From an uncultured Bacteroidales bacterium (lineage in GTDB: Bacteria; Bacteroidota; Bacteroidia; Bacteroidales; Paludibacteraceae), in assembly GCA_946187695.1 (NCBI GenBank), contig CAMHSB010000016.1, positions 1 to 44,856 of the forward strand: a stretch of 44,856 bases of DNA, in the 5' to 3' direction. The notes beneath the pieces are model-generated. The model was not told the DNA's origin. It saw nothing but the letters and a program-made list of their open reading frames with translations, and made no database searches. The number at the start of each line of letters is the position of its first letter. Position 1 is the stretch's first letter. The position numbers were made by a program, and so were the translations under genes. Below, piece after piece: positions 24,176 to 33,222 of the stretch.

Positions 24176-26862
24176 TCTGCTTGATCCATCACGGTCTCTA
24201 TGTGTACTTCCTCGAACGTGATCTTGAACTCAACGCGGCGGTTCTTTGCACGACCTGCCTTGGTTGCATTGTCTGCGATCGGTTGATCCTGACCGTAACC
24301 TACAGCCGTGAGGCGTTGGAAGTCCACACCTTGCGCAATCAGGTAGTCACGTACGGCGTTGGCACGTTTCTCCGAAAGCTCTTGGTTGACTTCGGCCTTA
24401 CCGGTGTTATCCGTATGACCTTGTACCTCAACGATGTAGTTGGTGTTGTCGATGAAGATCTTAGCGATCTGGTTCAAGAGCGGGAAGGACTTCGATTTGA
24501 TCGTTGCCTTACCGGACTCGAACTCGATACCTTGCATTGCTTTTTGGAGCAACTGACGTACCTCGCGTTTGAGTTCCGGACAACCCTTGTTCTCTTTCGG
24601 ACCGGCTACCGTCGGGCACTTATCCTGGTAATCAGGTATGCCGTCGCCGTCGGAATCGAGTACGCAACCACGGGCATCCACATAGCCGTGAGCTTCTGCC
24701 GGAGTACCCGGACACTCATCTTTCCAGTCTTCTACACCATCACCGTCGGTGTCTTTTGCGCAACCGAACTCATTGACCGTAGCACGGGCTTCTGCCGGTG
24801 TTCCCGGACACTTATCCATATAATCGGGCACGCCGTCGCCGTCGCTATCCAGCGGACAACCCTTGTTGTCAATCTTACCATATGCCTCTTCCGGTGTATT
24901 CGGACACTCATCCAGATAGTCGGGTACACCGTCACCATCGGCATCACGCGGACAGCCGTGTCCGTCCGTCTGACCGTAAGCTGCCTCCGGTGTTCCCGGA
25001 CACTCATCCATATAGTCGGATACACCGTCACCGTCGCTATCCAGCGGACAACCCATTTCATCCACGTATCCGCGTGCCTCTTCCGGAGTATCCGGACACA
25101 GATCGCGGTAGTCTTCTACACCGTCACCGTCCGTATCCTTGTCGCAACCCACGGAGTCAACATACTGAACAGCCTCCGGCAAAGTGTTCGGGCACTTATC
25201 CAGGAAGTCAGGCACACCGTCGTTATCGGCATCCACCGGACAACCTTTCTTATCCACTTGAACACCCAGCGGGGTATTGGGACATGCATCGATCTTATCC
25301 CATACGCCGTCCTTATCCGAGTCTTTGCGGTTGGAGCCCCAACAGATGGAGAAACCTAAAGCGAGGTTGAACATCTTCGTCTTGTCAGGCAATGCGTAGG
25401 TGTTCGTTCCCGGCATCTTGGCATAACTGGTCGGGATATAATCCATAGCCAGCGTGAGGTTGATACCGTCGTACGGCATGAAACCGATACCGGCACCGAT
25501 ATTGCTGTACTTACCGTTGTTCATCAGCGAGTAGGTAGCCGCGATATTGAACCAGTTCACCGGACGGAAAGCAAAACCGAAGGTGACCTCTTCATACAAA
25601 CGCGCATTATACAAGCGCGTAGCAGATACGACACCCAGACCGATGCGGTTATCCCAGAAATTAGCGTCCAGACCTACATTCAAACGGGCAGATGTCATAC
25701 GCGCGAATCCTTTCTTACCGGTATTGGAGAAGGTGACACCGGTCAACATATTCACCAGATTGTTCGTCACCGTATCCATCAGCATCTGCGTGGAGAAATT
25801 GCCTTCTGCATCCTGGTACTCGCTATATTCCACTCTGCCGACACCTTCGAACTTCGCTTTCGCGCTATCCATGGCACACTCAAATCGGATACTTCTGTTC
25901 CAATAGATAAAGCCGAGATCCGTCAATGCGGCACTGATCTGCAGTTGTTTGATCGGCTTCCATGTGAAACCGATGTCCAAGGCAGCACCGTAGCCGGCAG
26001 GAACAATCATCTTCTGCCAGTTCTTCGAGTCAATCAATTGCTTATAATCTACTTTGGAAGCCGTGCCTACGCCATTGAACGATTCGTAGATCTCTTTTCC
26101 GGTTTTGTTGTTGGCAAACTGTTCCAGATAATCTACATTGATCGGCGCCGCGATATCCAGGTTCATCTGGCCGTTTAATTTCCATGCTTCCTGGTTGGCA
26201 TAGAGGTTCAGGGTCTTGGCGTTCAGACCTACATAAGCCTGACCTAACAGGACTTTCAGTTTACCACCGAAAGTCCAATGCTCGTTGATCTCGTGGCTGT
26301 AACCTCCGCTTACCTCTGTGTAGGCGGTGAGGCCTTGACCCATACCTGACAAGCTGATCGTGTTGATACCTCCGGAAAGGTCCGTGAAACCGCCACCGAG
26401 CAGTGTGCTAAACAAGGTTTTCGGAGTCGTCTCACCCATCTCGATACGCTCGTTGATACCGATCGTCACATAGCCTTTCTCCTTCACACGGAAACCCATG
26501 TTCAGTAAGCCGATGTTCATGTCGCCGTTGAAATACAACATGCTATGCAGTTGCTTGAGGAACTTCTGTCTGTCGGTTCCGGGGTAGAGCATAGTTACGG
26601 TCTTTTTCTGACCCGGGTTGGCCGGATCATCGATCGTGTAGATTGCGTCGCTCATCGTCAACGAGTTATTACCGATACTCATCTCCATCCAACCCAGCGG
26701 CGTGAAGTTGATATAACCTCTGCTGACCGGTTGGAAGGCCGGGTTGATGGTATGACGCATCGGCGCGTTCTCCAAGAAATAGAGCGTCGTCACTTGCTGT
26801 GCGCTCGCACTGATCGCGAACATTGCCACAAGGGCTGAGAGAATATATTTTTTCGTTTTCAT
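24172..26862 (-). CDS. Outer-membrane barrel with TSP3 repeats and OmpA domain
   Basis: The 896-residue envelope protein has a signal peptide (about 1-21, ISASAQ) and a long beta-strand region to about residue 510 resembling DUF5723-type barrels (NPAFQPVSRGYINFTPLG). Eight thrombospondin type 3 repeats follow (about 512-757), each D-x-D-x-DGV-x-D-x-x-D-x-CP and likely to bind calcium. The OmpA-like domain is at about 779-887 (VEVQGHTDNTGKAEVNQELSEKRA, ending RAKNRRVEF), which holds peptidoglycan. It should link outer membrane and cell wall. The lipoprotein gene lies 13 bases upstream, so the two form one operon and perhaps one complex. The ligand or role of the barrel is unknown. Confidence 0.85.
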   Translation of the reverse strand: MKTKKYILSALVAMFAISASAQQVTTLYFLENAPMRHTINPAFQPVSRGYINFTPLGWMEMSIGNNSLTMSDAIYTIDDPANPGQKKTVTMLYPGTDRQKFLKQLHSMLYFNGDMNIGLLNMGFRVKEKGYVTIGINERIEMGETTPKTLFSTLLGGGFTDLSGGINTISLSGMGQGLTAYTEVSGGYSHEINEHWTFGGKLKVLLGQAYVGLNAKTLNLYANQEAWKLNGQMNLDIAAPINVDYLEQFANNKTGKEIYESFNGVGTASKVDYKQLIDSKNWQKMIVPAGYGAALDIGFTWKPIKQLQISAALTDLGFIYWNRSIRFECAMDSAKAKFEGVGRVEYSEYQDAEGNFSTQMLMDTVTNNLVNMLTGVTFSNTGKKGFARMTSARLNVGLDANFWDNRIGLGVVSATRLYNARLYEEVTFGFAFRPVNWFNIAATYSLMNNGKYSNIGAGIGFMPYDGINLTLAMDYIPTSYAKMPGTNTYALPDKTKMFNLALGFSICWGSNRKDSDKDGVWDKIDACPNTPLGVQVDKKGCPVDADNDGVPDFLDKCPNTLPEAVQYVDSVGCDKDTDGDGVEDYRDLCPDTPEEARGYVDEMGCPLDSDGDGVSDYMDECPGTPEAAYGQTDGHGCPRDADGDGVPDYLDECPNTPEEAYGKIDNKGCPLDSDGDGVPDYMDKCPGTPAEARATVNEFGCAKDTDGDGVEDWKDECPGTPAEAHGYVDARGCVLDSDGDGIPDYQDKCPTVAGPKENKGCPELKREVRQLLQKAMQGIEFESGKATIKSKSFPLLNQIAKIFIDNTNYIVEVQGHTDNTGKAEVNQELSEKRANAVRDYLIAQGVDFQRLTAVGYGQDQPIADNATKAGRAKNRRVEFKITFEEVHIETVMDQAE

Positions 26863-26875
26863 GATTCAGCCCTCC

Positions 26876-28783
26876 TTATTTCTTGTTAAAATTGAGTACC
26901 GCTTCCACATTGGCTGTCAATCCGACTTTGATGGTTACATCGTTGTCTTCGGTCAGTTTAACATTGAAGTTACCCTGTTTGTAAGCATAGTCAAGCGTCT
27001 GGTCGTCCAAGATCGCTTTGTAAACGATTTTCTTGATTTGCGGGAACATATCCAGGTGCTCCTTGTCCAACTCGGCAATCATCGTGGTCTCACCCGGCTT
27101 GGTCTGCGACCACTTACCGTAGTCGTACGCCATGGTCGGGGTATCCAGATAGATGGTATCGGCAGGGAAGATCAGGAACGGTTTGCCCTTGTCGTGCGGA
27201 TCCATTATCATATTTCCGTTGGCGTCAAAGCAACGCATCGTCACTTTCAGATGCAACGGGATGGTGTTCTTCGCCATCAGCACCGCTTTCACGTTCGTGG
27301 ACTTGAAGGATTGAATGACTTTTGCTTGGTCCTTAATCGAATCGATGCTCATTTGACTCAGGTTAACTTCCGTCGTATCCGGATAATCGATCCATACGCC
27401 CTGGTTGAAGATGAACGGCAGCGTACAATGCGTCTCTACATTAATATTTGTGTTCGGCGAAATACGGATCTGCGGCGTTTCCATTTTGTTGAATTTAACG
27501 AAGAAACGGAAACCTAACTTTTGAGGCGTCTTACGGAACATCTTATGAATCTGTCCCTGTTTGATCTCTTTGTTGAAAGTAACCGACATATTCGTTGAAT
27601 AAGTGCCAGGTTCACTGCTGAGGGGCAAATACTCATGTGGATCAAAATAGTGATAGAACAATCTTCTGGCTTCGGGAGTGCCCGTGTCGGAGAATTCGGC
27701 ATAGGTCGTGTCGTTGTTCGCGTCCAGTGTGAACAGATAGGTGTTTTCCAGAAAAAGCGCACCGGCAATCTGCGTGACGATATCGGCCTTAACAACCGGC
27801 TCGGCAAACGGAACCTGCGCTCTGGTCAGGAAGTCCAACTTACCCCAGCTCTTGCCCATATCGACTACATCTTCTGCGTGCATGTGCTTGGACGGCTCGA
27901 ACATTCCCCATATAGCGGAGAAGTTGAGGAAGCGAACACCCATGCTGTAGATAATTCCGGAAGCCGGAGTTACGCTGATAGGCGTACCTGCCGGGATCGT
28001 GAACTTGAATTTGATACCGAATGAACAAGTGTCATACACGTTATTTTCATAATCAATTGGTTCTATCGGGTTTTTGTTTTTCATCATGTCCAGCGTAAAT
28101 TTATCCACCGTCATCGGAATCGTATCGCCGTCTTTGTAAGCGGGAGCACCAGCTTTACGAGGATAAACGACCACGTGGTTGCCGGTCGGACGATCGAAAC
28201 GAGGACCGAGATCCAACACTACGCTGTCCATCCAAGCAAAACTGAACGGACAATTGTACGAACTCATCACCGAATAGAAGTCGGCATCCTCAATCAACGC
28301 TCTATCCAAACGCTCCTTGATGGTTTTATCCTTGTTGATACCCGTCAACGGCATATCGACCGGGAAATTGAATTCCACTGGAATGGCCACCGGAGTAGTG
28401 AAATTACCACCGGAGAAAAAGTCCGGCATACCGGCGTCGGCGCAATACTTACTGATCGCTGTCGCCAACTGGTTGTAGATCTCCAGCGTATCGCAAGCCT
28501 TCGAGAGGTATTGCGCGAGGTTCATCTCGTGGTAGTCACGGCGAAAGACCGTGTCCAGTTTCCACGTCAATACGCCTCGGTTGGCCTGAGAGTCCACATA
28601 CAGATTTTCAATGTTTCCAACCATGTCGAAGATCGTCATGTGAACGTTACCGATCGGCAGTGCGAGACCCAAGCCCACTTCAGCAGTCGTGTCGATGTTC
28701 TGCAGGTCAATCTCCGATTTACAACCCGACAACATACCGACTGCCAAAATAGTAATAAGTGCAAGTAGATGTTTAAATTTCAT
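26876..28783 (-). CDS. Large lipoprotein of unknown function
   Basis: The 635-residue product has a lipoprotein signal with lipobox LSGC (Cys at about residue 21), followed by KSEIDLQ. The body is rich in beta-strand-like and Asp/Pro segments (for example VEFNFPVDMPLTG and SVTPASGIIYSMGVRFLNFSA). No enzyme motif is recognised, and its composition resembles surface or cell-envelope beta-sandwich proteins of Bacteroidota. It is the first gene of an operon with the barrel/TSP3/OmpA protein, driven by a consensus promoter at 28828-28859. A joint structural role in the outer envelope is likely but inferred. Confidence 0.7.
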   Translation of the reverse strand: MKFKHLLALITILAVGMLSGCKSEIDLQNIDTTAEVGLGLALPIGNVHMTIFDMVGNIENLYVDSQANRGVLTWKLDTVFRRDYHEMNLAQYLSKACDTLEIYNQLATAISKYCADAGMPDFFSGGNFTTPVAIPVEFNFPVDMPLTGINKDKTIKERLDRALIEDADFYSVMSSYNCPFSFAWMDSVVLDLGPRFDRPTGNHVVVYPRKAGAPAYKDGDTIPMTVDKFTLDMMKNKNPIEPIDYENNVYDTCSFGIKFKFTIPAGTPISVTPASGIIYSMGVRFLNFSAIWGMFEPSKHMHAEDVVDMGKSWGKLDFLTRAQVPFAEPVVKADIVTQIAGALFLENTYLFTLDANNDTTYAEFSDTGTPEARRLFYHYFDPHEYLPLSSEPGTYSTNMSVTFNKEIKQGQIHKMFRKTPQKLGFRFFVKFNKMETPQIRISPNTNINVETHCTLPFIFNQGVWIDYPDTTEVNLSQMSIDSIKDQAKVIQSFKSTNVKAVLMAKNTIPLHLKVTMRCFDANGNMIMDPHDKGKPFLIFPADTIYLDTPTMAYDYGKWSQTKPGETTMIAELDKEHLDMFPQIKKIVYKAILDDQTLDYAYKQGNFNVKLTEDNDVTIKVGLTANVEAVLNFNKK

Positions 28784-28827
28784 ACAAATTATAGATTTTG
28801 TTTGTTAATAAATTCAATATTTGGCCG

Positions 28828-28859
28828 CAAAATTACAAAAAAAAATCCATATACGCAAA
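28828..28859 (-). promoter_or_regulatory. Promoter of lipoprotein-OmpA operon
   Basis: On the minus strand, TTTG (28859-28856), a 20-base spacer and TAATTTTG (28835-28828) match the Bacteroidetes consensus exactly. The leader to ATG at 28783 is about 40 bases. Confidence 0.75.
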
Positions 28860-28881
28860 TAATTTATAATTTTTCTAAAAA

Positions 28882-30246
28882 TTATCGCAATATATAGATT
28901 TTTTCGGTTGCTCGGGTCACAGCCGTATAAAGCCATCTCAGGTCATCGGGTGGGGGATCGATATACACGTGCCGCCACTGTCCGCCCTGCGCTTTATGGC
29001 CCGTCACGCAGTAGGCAAAGCGTACCTGAAGGGCGTTGTAATACGGCGATTCGTAGATCTTTTTCACCAGCTCTTTCTTGTTCCGTATCTCCGGATAATC
29101 TTCCGCGATGCGGCTAAAAAGGGTCTTCTGCAAATTATAATTGGCTTCCGGACTATCCGTCTTGAGGGTGTCTATCCAGATCATCGCCTCAATCTCCCAG
29201 TTATAATCCACCGAACGCAGACTCGCGCGGGCAAACTCAAACCCGTACTGCTCATGGCGGTTATACAGCCGCTCGATCACGAACATGTCGCCGTTGGCGA
29301 TAAACTCCAAGTCTTCGTATTCCTTCGCCCAGAAATAGTTGTTCTTCGTCACTAACAGCCGGTCGCCGTTCGATACATCCTCCTCTTTATACAACACCCG
29401 CGCACGCACACCTCCGTTGTACAGGTTCGTCATCACATTACTGCGCGTGACGATCAAGGTCTCTTCCGGTCCTACTTCCCGCCAACTGTTTTCCAGGTAC
29501 TCAATCACCTCATCCCCCGGCACTTTGATGATATCGCGTCCGTTCGGCTGAATGGTCCATTCTTCCTTTTTTAATCTCCCGTCTCCGATCTCCAATCGAA
29601 TCCTAGTCGCCTCGCTCAATATCCCGCTATCCAAGGCCTGACGGGCAACTTGCGTGAGTTGAAAATGGGATACGGACAATCCGTATGTATGTTGCATATA
29701 GGAAGCGTCCAAAGCCGGGCTGAGTTCGCTGCCTACAGGGGGTAATTGCGCATCGTCGCCCAAGAGCAACAGACTGCAACCCTGTCCGTTATACACGTAG
29801 CGCACCAGATCGTCCAGCAGGCATCCGCTACCAAAGGTCAAGTTATCCCGCTCACCACTCAGCATCGAGGCCTCATCGACGATAAAAAGGGTGTTCTTGT
29901 GCAGATTGTCACTTAACGAGAACGCCTCGCTGCCCAACTGATTTTGGCGGTAGATCTTCTTGTGGATCGTATAGGCTTGCTCCCCCGAATAACGGCTCAG
30001 CACCTTGGCGGCCCGACCGGTGGGGGCGAGGAGTACACAGGGCTGCTTGAGCCCCTTCAAGGCACGCACCAGCGCACTTGTCACGCTGGTCTTACCCGTA
30101 CCGGCGTAACCGCGCAGGATGAAGGCTTTGCGTGCATCGCGACTCACCAGAAAAGCCCCGAGGGCCTGTAGCACCCCGGCTTTTTCCTCGTTCGGTTCAA
30201 ACGGCAATTCCGCCTTGATACGTCCTATAATGAAGTCTTGAAGCAA
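28882..30246 (-). CDS. SF1 (RecD/Pif1-like) DNA helicase
   Basis: The 454-residue ATPase has the SF1 helicase motifs in order. Walker A is GYAGTGKTS (about 44-52), motif II is LFIVDEASML, motif III is LLLLGDDAQLPPVG, and late motifs are VTGHKAQGGQWRHVYID and LYTAVTRATEKIYIL (UvrD_C_2-like end). This short RecD/Pif1-related form without extra N-terminal domains is common in Bacteroidota and probably acts 5'-3' in DNA repair or replication. The segment RLEIGDGRLKKEEW in the middle is encoded by a GATTGGAGATCGGAGA tract and may be an insertion. A weak divergent promoter-like TATTTTTG lies at 30262-30255. Confidence 0.88.
   Translation of the reverse strand: MLQDFIIGRIKAELPFEPNEEKAGVLQALGAFLVSRDARKAFILRGYAGTGKTSVTSALVRALKGLKQPCVLLAPTGRAAKVLSRYSGEQAYTIHKKIYRQNQLGSEAFSLSDNLHKNTLFIVDEASMLSGERDNLTFGSGCLLDDLVRYVYNGQGCSLLLLGDDAQLPPVGSELSPALDASYMQHTYGLSVSHFQLTQVARQALDSGILSEATRIRLEIGDGRLKKEEWTIQPNGRDIIKVPGDEVIEYLENSWREVGPEETLIVTRSNVMTNLYNGGVRARVLYKEEDVSNGDRLLVTKNNYFWAKEYEDLEFIANGDMFVIERLYNRHEQYGFEFARASLRSVDYNWEIEAMIWIDTLKTDSPEANYNLQKTLFSRIAEDYPEIRNKKELVKKIYESPYYNALQVRFAYCVTGHKAQGGQWRHVYIDPPPDDLRWLYTAVTRATEKIYILR
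29571..29600 (-). repeat. In-frame reduplicated GATTGGAGA tract in helicase gene
   Basis: Read on the minus strand, GATTGGAGATCGGAGACGGG is followed by AGATTAA. It encodes RLEIGDGRLK, nearly the same peptide (RLEIGNLK) as the tract in the dehydrogenase gene at 6236. Confidence 0.6.
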
Positions 30247-30262
30247 TTTTTTTTCAAAAATA

Positions 30263-30294
30263 TTTGGTCAATTCAAAAAAAAGCAGTACCTTTG
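30263..30294 (+). promoter_or_regulatory. ffs promoter
   Basis: TTTG at 30263-30266, a 20-base spacer and TACCTTTG at 30287-30294 match the Bacteroidetes consensus exactly. The SRP RNA is expected to start about 6-10 bases downstream. Confidence 0.8.
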
Positions 30295-30300
30295 CAGCCG

Positions 30301-30410
30301 ATTTAGAGCAAGTCCTATACGACCAGCTCCCTCTGAACTCCCCCAGGCCTTGACCGGAGCAAGGGTAAGAGGTTGTAGCGGTGCGATGTAGTAAGCTTGC
30401 TCTTTTTTTT
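30301..30410 (+). ncRNA. ffs: Small signal recognition particle RNA (4.5S)
   Basis: The RNA scaffolds Ffh for co-translational targeting. The core TGAACTCCCCCAGG...AGCAAGGGTAAG carries the conserved CAGG and AGCA strands of the helix 8 internal loop, 10 bases apart as usual. AGAGCAAG (30305-30312) pairs with CTTGCTCT (30396-30403) to close the rod, and a T8 run forms the terminator. The apical part, CCT-TGAC-CGG, gives a URRC-type tetraloop instead of GGAA, and the pair closing it would be a U-C mismatch. The exact 5' end is estimated from the promoter. Confidence 0.85.
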
Positions 30411-30414
30411 GTGC

Positions 30415-31791
30415 TTACTCGACACATTGACCGGCAAAATTATATACATGTCCGTTCCGCAGTATCCATAACTGCCCGTCTTTCAGGATCTTACGACACG
30501 CTTCACTCTTCACTCTTAACTCTTCACTCTCAATCTCCGTGGACATCGTATATGCCTTCCATGCATCCGGAATGCCGTAGCCGTACTGGTTGCTGTCGGG
30601 GTGCGTATAGCGATCGGACGAACGCAAGATACGTTCGCGTATCTGCATCGCGTTCTCATCCGGCAGCGCCGACCAAACACAAGCGGCCATGCCCGCTATC
30701 AGCGGCGCCGCAAAACTGGTGCCGTTACCGTACATACTGAAACCGAACGGACTGTAGATCGCCGCGTTCACGCCTACCGCACACACCTCCGGTTTGATTC
30801 TGCCGTCTGCTGACGGACCGAAACCGGAGAACGCACCGATCATTCCTTGCGTGTCCACTGCACCCACAGTCAGGATGCTGTCGGCATCAGCGGGTGCCAT
30901 GATCTTGTGCCATTCTTTATCGCCCGAATTTCCCGCTGCCACACAGACCAGCATGCCCTTCCGGGCAGCAATCGTCGCCGCACGGCTTACCCGCGTGGTC
31001 TTGCCGTCCAACGCCGCATAAGACAAAGTCCAATCGGCACGATCGAACTCGGCGTAACCCAACGAAACGGAGAAAATATTCACGCCCAGCGAATCGGCTT
31101 TCTCCAGTGCCGCCACCAGGTTATCCATCTCTTTGGGACTCTCCGTCATGTTTTCCTCCGAGCGCATCAGATAATAGCGTGCCTTGGTGGCTGCACCGTA
31201 ATAATCGTCCGCGATAGCGGTGATCGTACTCAGACACATCGTGCCGTGATCGCCCGGCGAACCGTAGAAATCAATCGTCTCGTCGGTGAAATCAAAATGC
31301 CCGAGTTCCAAGTGCTGCCGAAAACACGGCAAGGTATCCGCACTCTGAAAACCGTTGTCGCAGATCGCCATCACGATGCCTTGTCCCTCGTATCCCGCTT
31401 CGTGCAGCGGATGCAGATTAAAGAGCGCCAACTGATCATCCGTCATCCGGTCCGTCGGTACGCTTCTTTTGGGCATCGCCATCGGCTTACTGTCGTCGCG
31501 TGTCAGTTCCACGTCCGTCACAAAAGACAAGGCCTGTACTTTGGCTACCAATTTCTCGTCTTTGATCTCGCACGTCGCGCCGTTAAACCACCGGCTCGCA
31601 TGATGAATCTTCACGCCCATACGACGCAGACTGTCCAGGTACATCGGACTGACCGGATAGTCCATCTGGTCCGTCGCAATGCCCCATTTGGCGCGCTGCT
31701 CCACGGCACGCTCAGACAACTGAGGCGCGGTCTTCTCCGGCTTGTCCGTGAAGGATACGAAATAGACGAAAAACAGGATTAGCGCAAACAT
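30415..31791 (-). CDS. Secreted S8 (subtilisin-like) serine protease with tail motif
   Basis: The catalytic triad is complete: D145 (AICDNGF), H182 (GDHGTM) and S359 (GTSFAAP), with oxyanion N288 (AAGNSG). The first 17 residues are hydrophobic and act as signal peptide or anchor. A short prodomain-like region precedes the catalytic domain. The C-terminus ends ILKDGQLWILRNG...YNFAG, matching the tail of the pectate lyase-like protein. It is preceded by IESEELRVKSEA, encoded by a reduplicated GAAGAGT tract. The first 13 bases overlap the end of rlmD upstream, so the genes are coupled. The stop lies 5 bases from the ffs terminator. Substrate is unknown. Confidence 0.88.
   Translation of the reverse strand: MFALILFFVYFVSFTDKPEKTAPQLSERAVEQRAKWGIATDQMDYPVSPMYLDSLRRMGVKIHHASRWFNGATCEIKDEKLVAKVQALSFVTDVELTRDDSKPMAMPKRSVPTDRMTDDQLALFNLHPLHEAGYEGQGIVMAICDNGFQSADTLPCFRQHLELGHFDFTDETIDFYGSPGDHGTMCLSTITAIADDYYGAATKARYYLMRSEENMTESPKEMDNLVAALEKADSLGVNIFSVSLGYAEFDRADWTLSYAALDGKTTRVSRAATIAARKGMLVCVAAGNSGDKEWHKIMAPADADSILTVGAVDTQGMIGAFSGFGPSADGRIKPEVCAVGVNAAIYSPFGFSMYGNGTSFAAPLIAGMAACVWSALPDENAMQIRERILRSSDRYTHPDSNQYGYGIPDAWKAYTMSTEIESEELRVKSEACRKILKDGQLWILRNGHVYNFAGQCVE
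30501..30538 (-). repeat. In-frame reduplicated GAAGAGT tract before protease tail
   Basis: On the minus strand, GAGATTGAGAGTGAAGAGTT is followed by AAGAGTGAAGAGTGAAG, four copies of a GAGTGAA/GAGTTAA word. It encodes EIESEELRVKSE between the catalytic domain and the ILKDGQ tail. Confidence 0.7.
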
Positions 31792-33203
31792 AACTGTACT
31801 ACATTCTCTACATGCTGCGTGTGCGGGAACATATCTACCGGCTGCACTTTGGTCACCTTGTACTTGGCATCTAACAGCGCCAAATCCCGTGCCTGCGTCG
31901 CCGGGTTGCAGCTCACATACACGATCCGTTTCGGCGCCGCATTGAGGATCACATTCACCACATCTTCATGCATTCCCGCACGCGGCGGATCCGTAATAAT
32001 GACATCCGGACGACCGTATTGCGCCACAAAATCATCATTCAAAATATCCTTCATGTCTCCTGCGAAGAAGAGGGTGTTTTCGATTTGATTGATCTTTGAG
32101 TTGACTTTGGCATCCTCAATCGCCTCGGGCACATACTCGATTCCGATCACCTGACGCGCTTTGCGACTGACGAAATTGGCAATCGTGCCGGTGCCCGTAT
32201 AGAGATCATAAACCAACTCGTCGCCCTTCAGTTCCGCAAACTCACGCGCCACTTTGTACAACTCGTAGGCCTGTTCGGTGTTGGTCTGGTAGAACGATTT
32301 CGGACCCACCTTAAACTGCAAGCCCTCCATCTCTTCCATGATATGGTCCTGCCCGTAATACACCTTCACATCCAAGTCTCCGATCGTGTCGTTGTACTTT
32401 AGATTCTCCACGTAGAGTAGGGCAATGATTTCTGGGAATTCTTGATGCAAGAATTCCAGAAAATTTGAAATTTGAGATTTGAAATTTGAAATCGGCTCAC
32501 CAAACGATACCACGAGCATCAACTCCCCTTTATGGTTATTGCGTAGGATAATCGTCCGCAACAGTCCCTCGTGCGTATGTTCGTTATAAAACGTGAGCCC
32601 GTGCGTGCGAGCGTACTCGCGCACGCCGTTGCGGATCCGGTTATTGATCTCCGGCATCAAGTGACATTCCTCGATGTCCAGCACCTTGTCAAAACAATTG
32701 GGGATATGGAAGCCCAGACCGTACGAACTATCTACTTTGTCCAATCCTCCTGCAGCCTCGATCACCTCCCACGGAAACCACTTCCGGTCCGCGCAGGTGA
32801 ACTCCAACTTATTGCGGTACTCGTAGATATGCTTGGAGCCGAAAATAGGGGAGATCTCCGGCAACTCGATCTTACCGATACGCGTCAGGTTATCCACGAT
32901 CTGCTGCTGTTTGTATTGCAACTGCTCCGCATAAGGCAGGATCTGCCATTTGCAACCGCCGCACACACCGAAATGTTGACATTTCGCCTCACACCGTACT
33001 GCACTTGGCTTCACCACCCGAAGCACTTTCGCTTCCATGAACGAGTGTTTCTTCTTCGTGATCTGCAGATCGACTATATCGCCCGGCACGCAATTTGGCA
33101 CAAAACACACGATGCCGTCAATGCGCACGATCGCCTTTCCTTCTGCGGCAACACCTGTTATTTGGACGTTCTCTATGACCGGTAAGTTTTTCTTTTTTCC
33201 CAT
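31779..33203 (-). CDS. rlmD: 23S rRNA (uracil1939-C5)-methyltransferase RlmD
   Basis: RlmD methylates U1939 of 23S rRNA using SAM. A TRAM domain (about 10-60) is followed by the Fe-S cysteines CEAKCQHFGVCGGCKWQ and the Rossmann methyltransferase with YDLYTGTGTIANF, ITDPPRAGMHEDV and catalytic-Cys motif YVSCNPATQARDL. ATG 33203 (MGKKKN) is chosen because the promoter TAnnTTTG lies at 33230-33223; the frame is open to 33245, but that would include the promoter. In the middle, ISNFKSQISNF is encoded by a TTTGAAATTTGAGATTTG tract and looks like an insertion of about 10 residues between VVSFGEP and LEFL. The closely related RlmC is less likely by length. Confidence 0.9.
   Translation of the reverse strand: MGKKKNLPVIENVQITGVAAEGKAIVRIDGIVCFVPNCVPGDIVDLQITKKKHSFMEAKVLRVVKPSAVRCEAKCQHFGVCGGCKWQILPYAEQLQYKQQQIVDNLTRIGKIELPEISPIFGSKHIYEYRNKLEFTCADRKWFPWEVIEAAGGLDKVDSSYGLGFHIPNCFDKVLDIEECHLMPEINNRIRNGVREYARTHGLTFYNEHTHEGLLRTIILRNNHKGELMLVVSFGEPISNFKSQISNFLEFLHQEFPEIIALLYVENLKYNDTIGDLDVKVYYGQDHIMEEMEGLQFKVGPKSFYQTNTEQAYELYKVAREFAELKGDELVYDLYTGTGTIANFVSRKARQVIGIEYVPEAIEDAKVNSKINQIENTLFFAGDMKDILNDDFVAQYGRPDVIITDPPRAGMHEDVVNVILNAAPKRIVYVSCNPATQARDLALLDAKYKVTKVQPVDMFPHTQHVENVVQLCLR
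32459..32494 (-). repeat. In-frame reduplicated AAATTTGA tract in rlmD
   Basis: On the plus strand it reads AAAATTTGAAATTTGAGATT then TGAAATTTGAAATC, four copies of a (G)AAATTTG-like word. It encodes ISNFKSQISNF in a region where the family usually has a short loop. Confidence 0.7.
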
Positions 33204-33222
33204 AATACACCGATTTAGGCCG

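Noticed and set aside
24590..25330. Regularly spaced similar DNA units that could suggest a CRISPR array
   Set aside because: They are the coding repeats of the thrombospondin type 3 region, in frame and of about 81-96 bases, without identical repeats or unique spacers.
24181..25359. Plus-strand frame (392 codons) opposite the TSP3/OmpA gene
   Set aside because: Its periodic composition merely mirrors the eight TSP3 repeats on the other strand.
30255..30286. Possible minus-strand promoter for the helicase (TATTTTTG at 30262-30255)
   Set aside because: The -7 box matches, but no TTTG-like element stands at 19-21 bases, and poly-A/T runs make chance matches likely.
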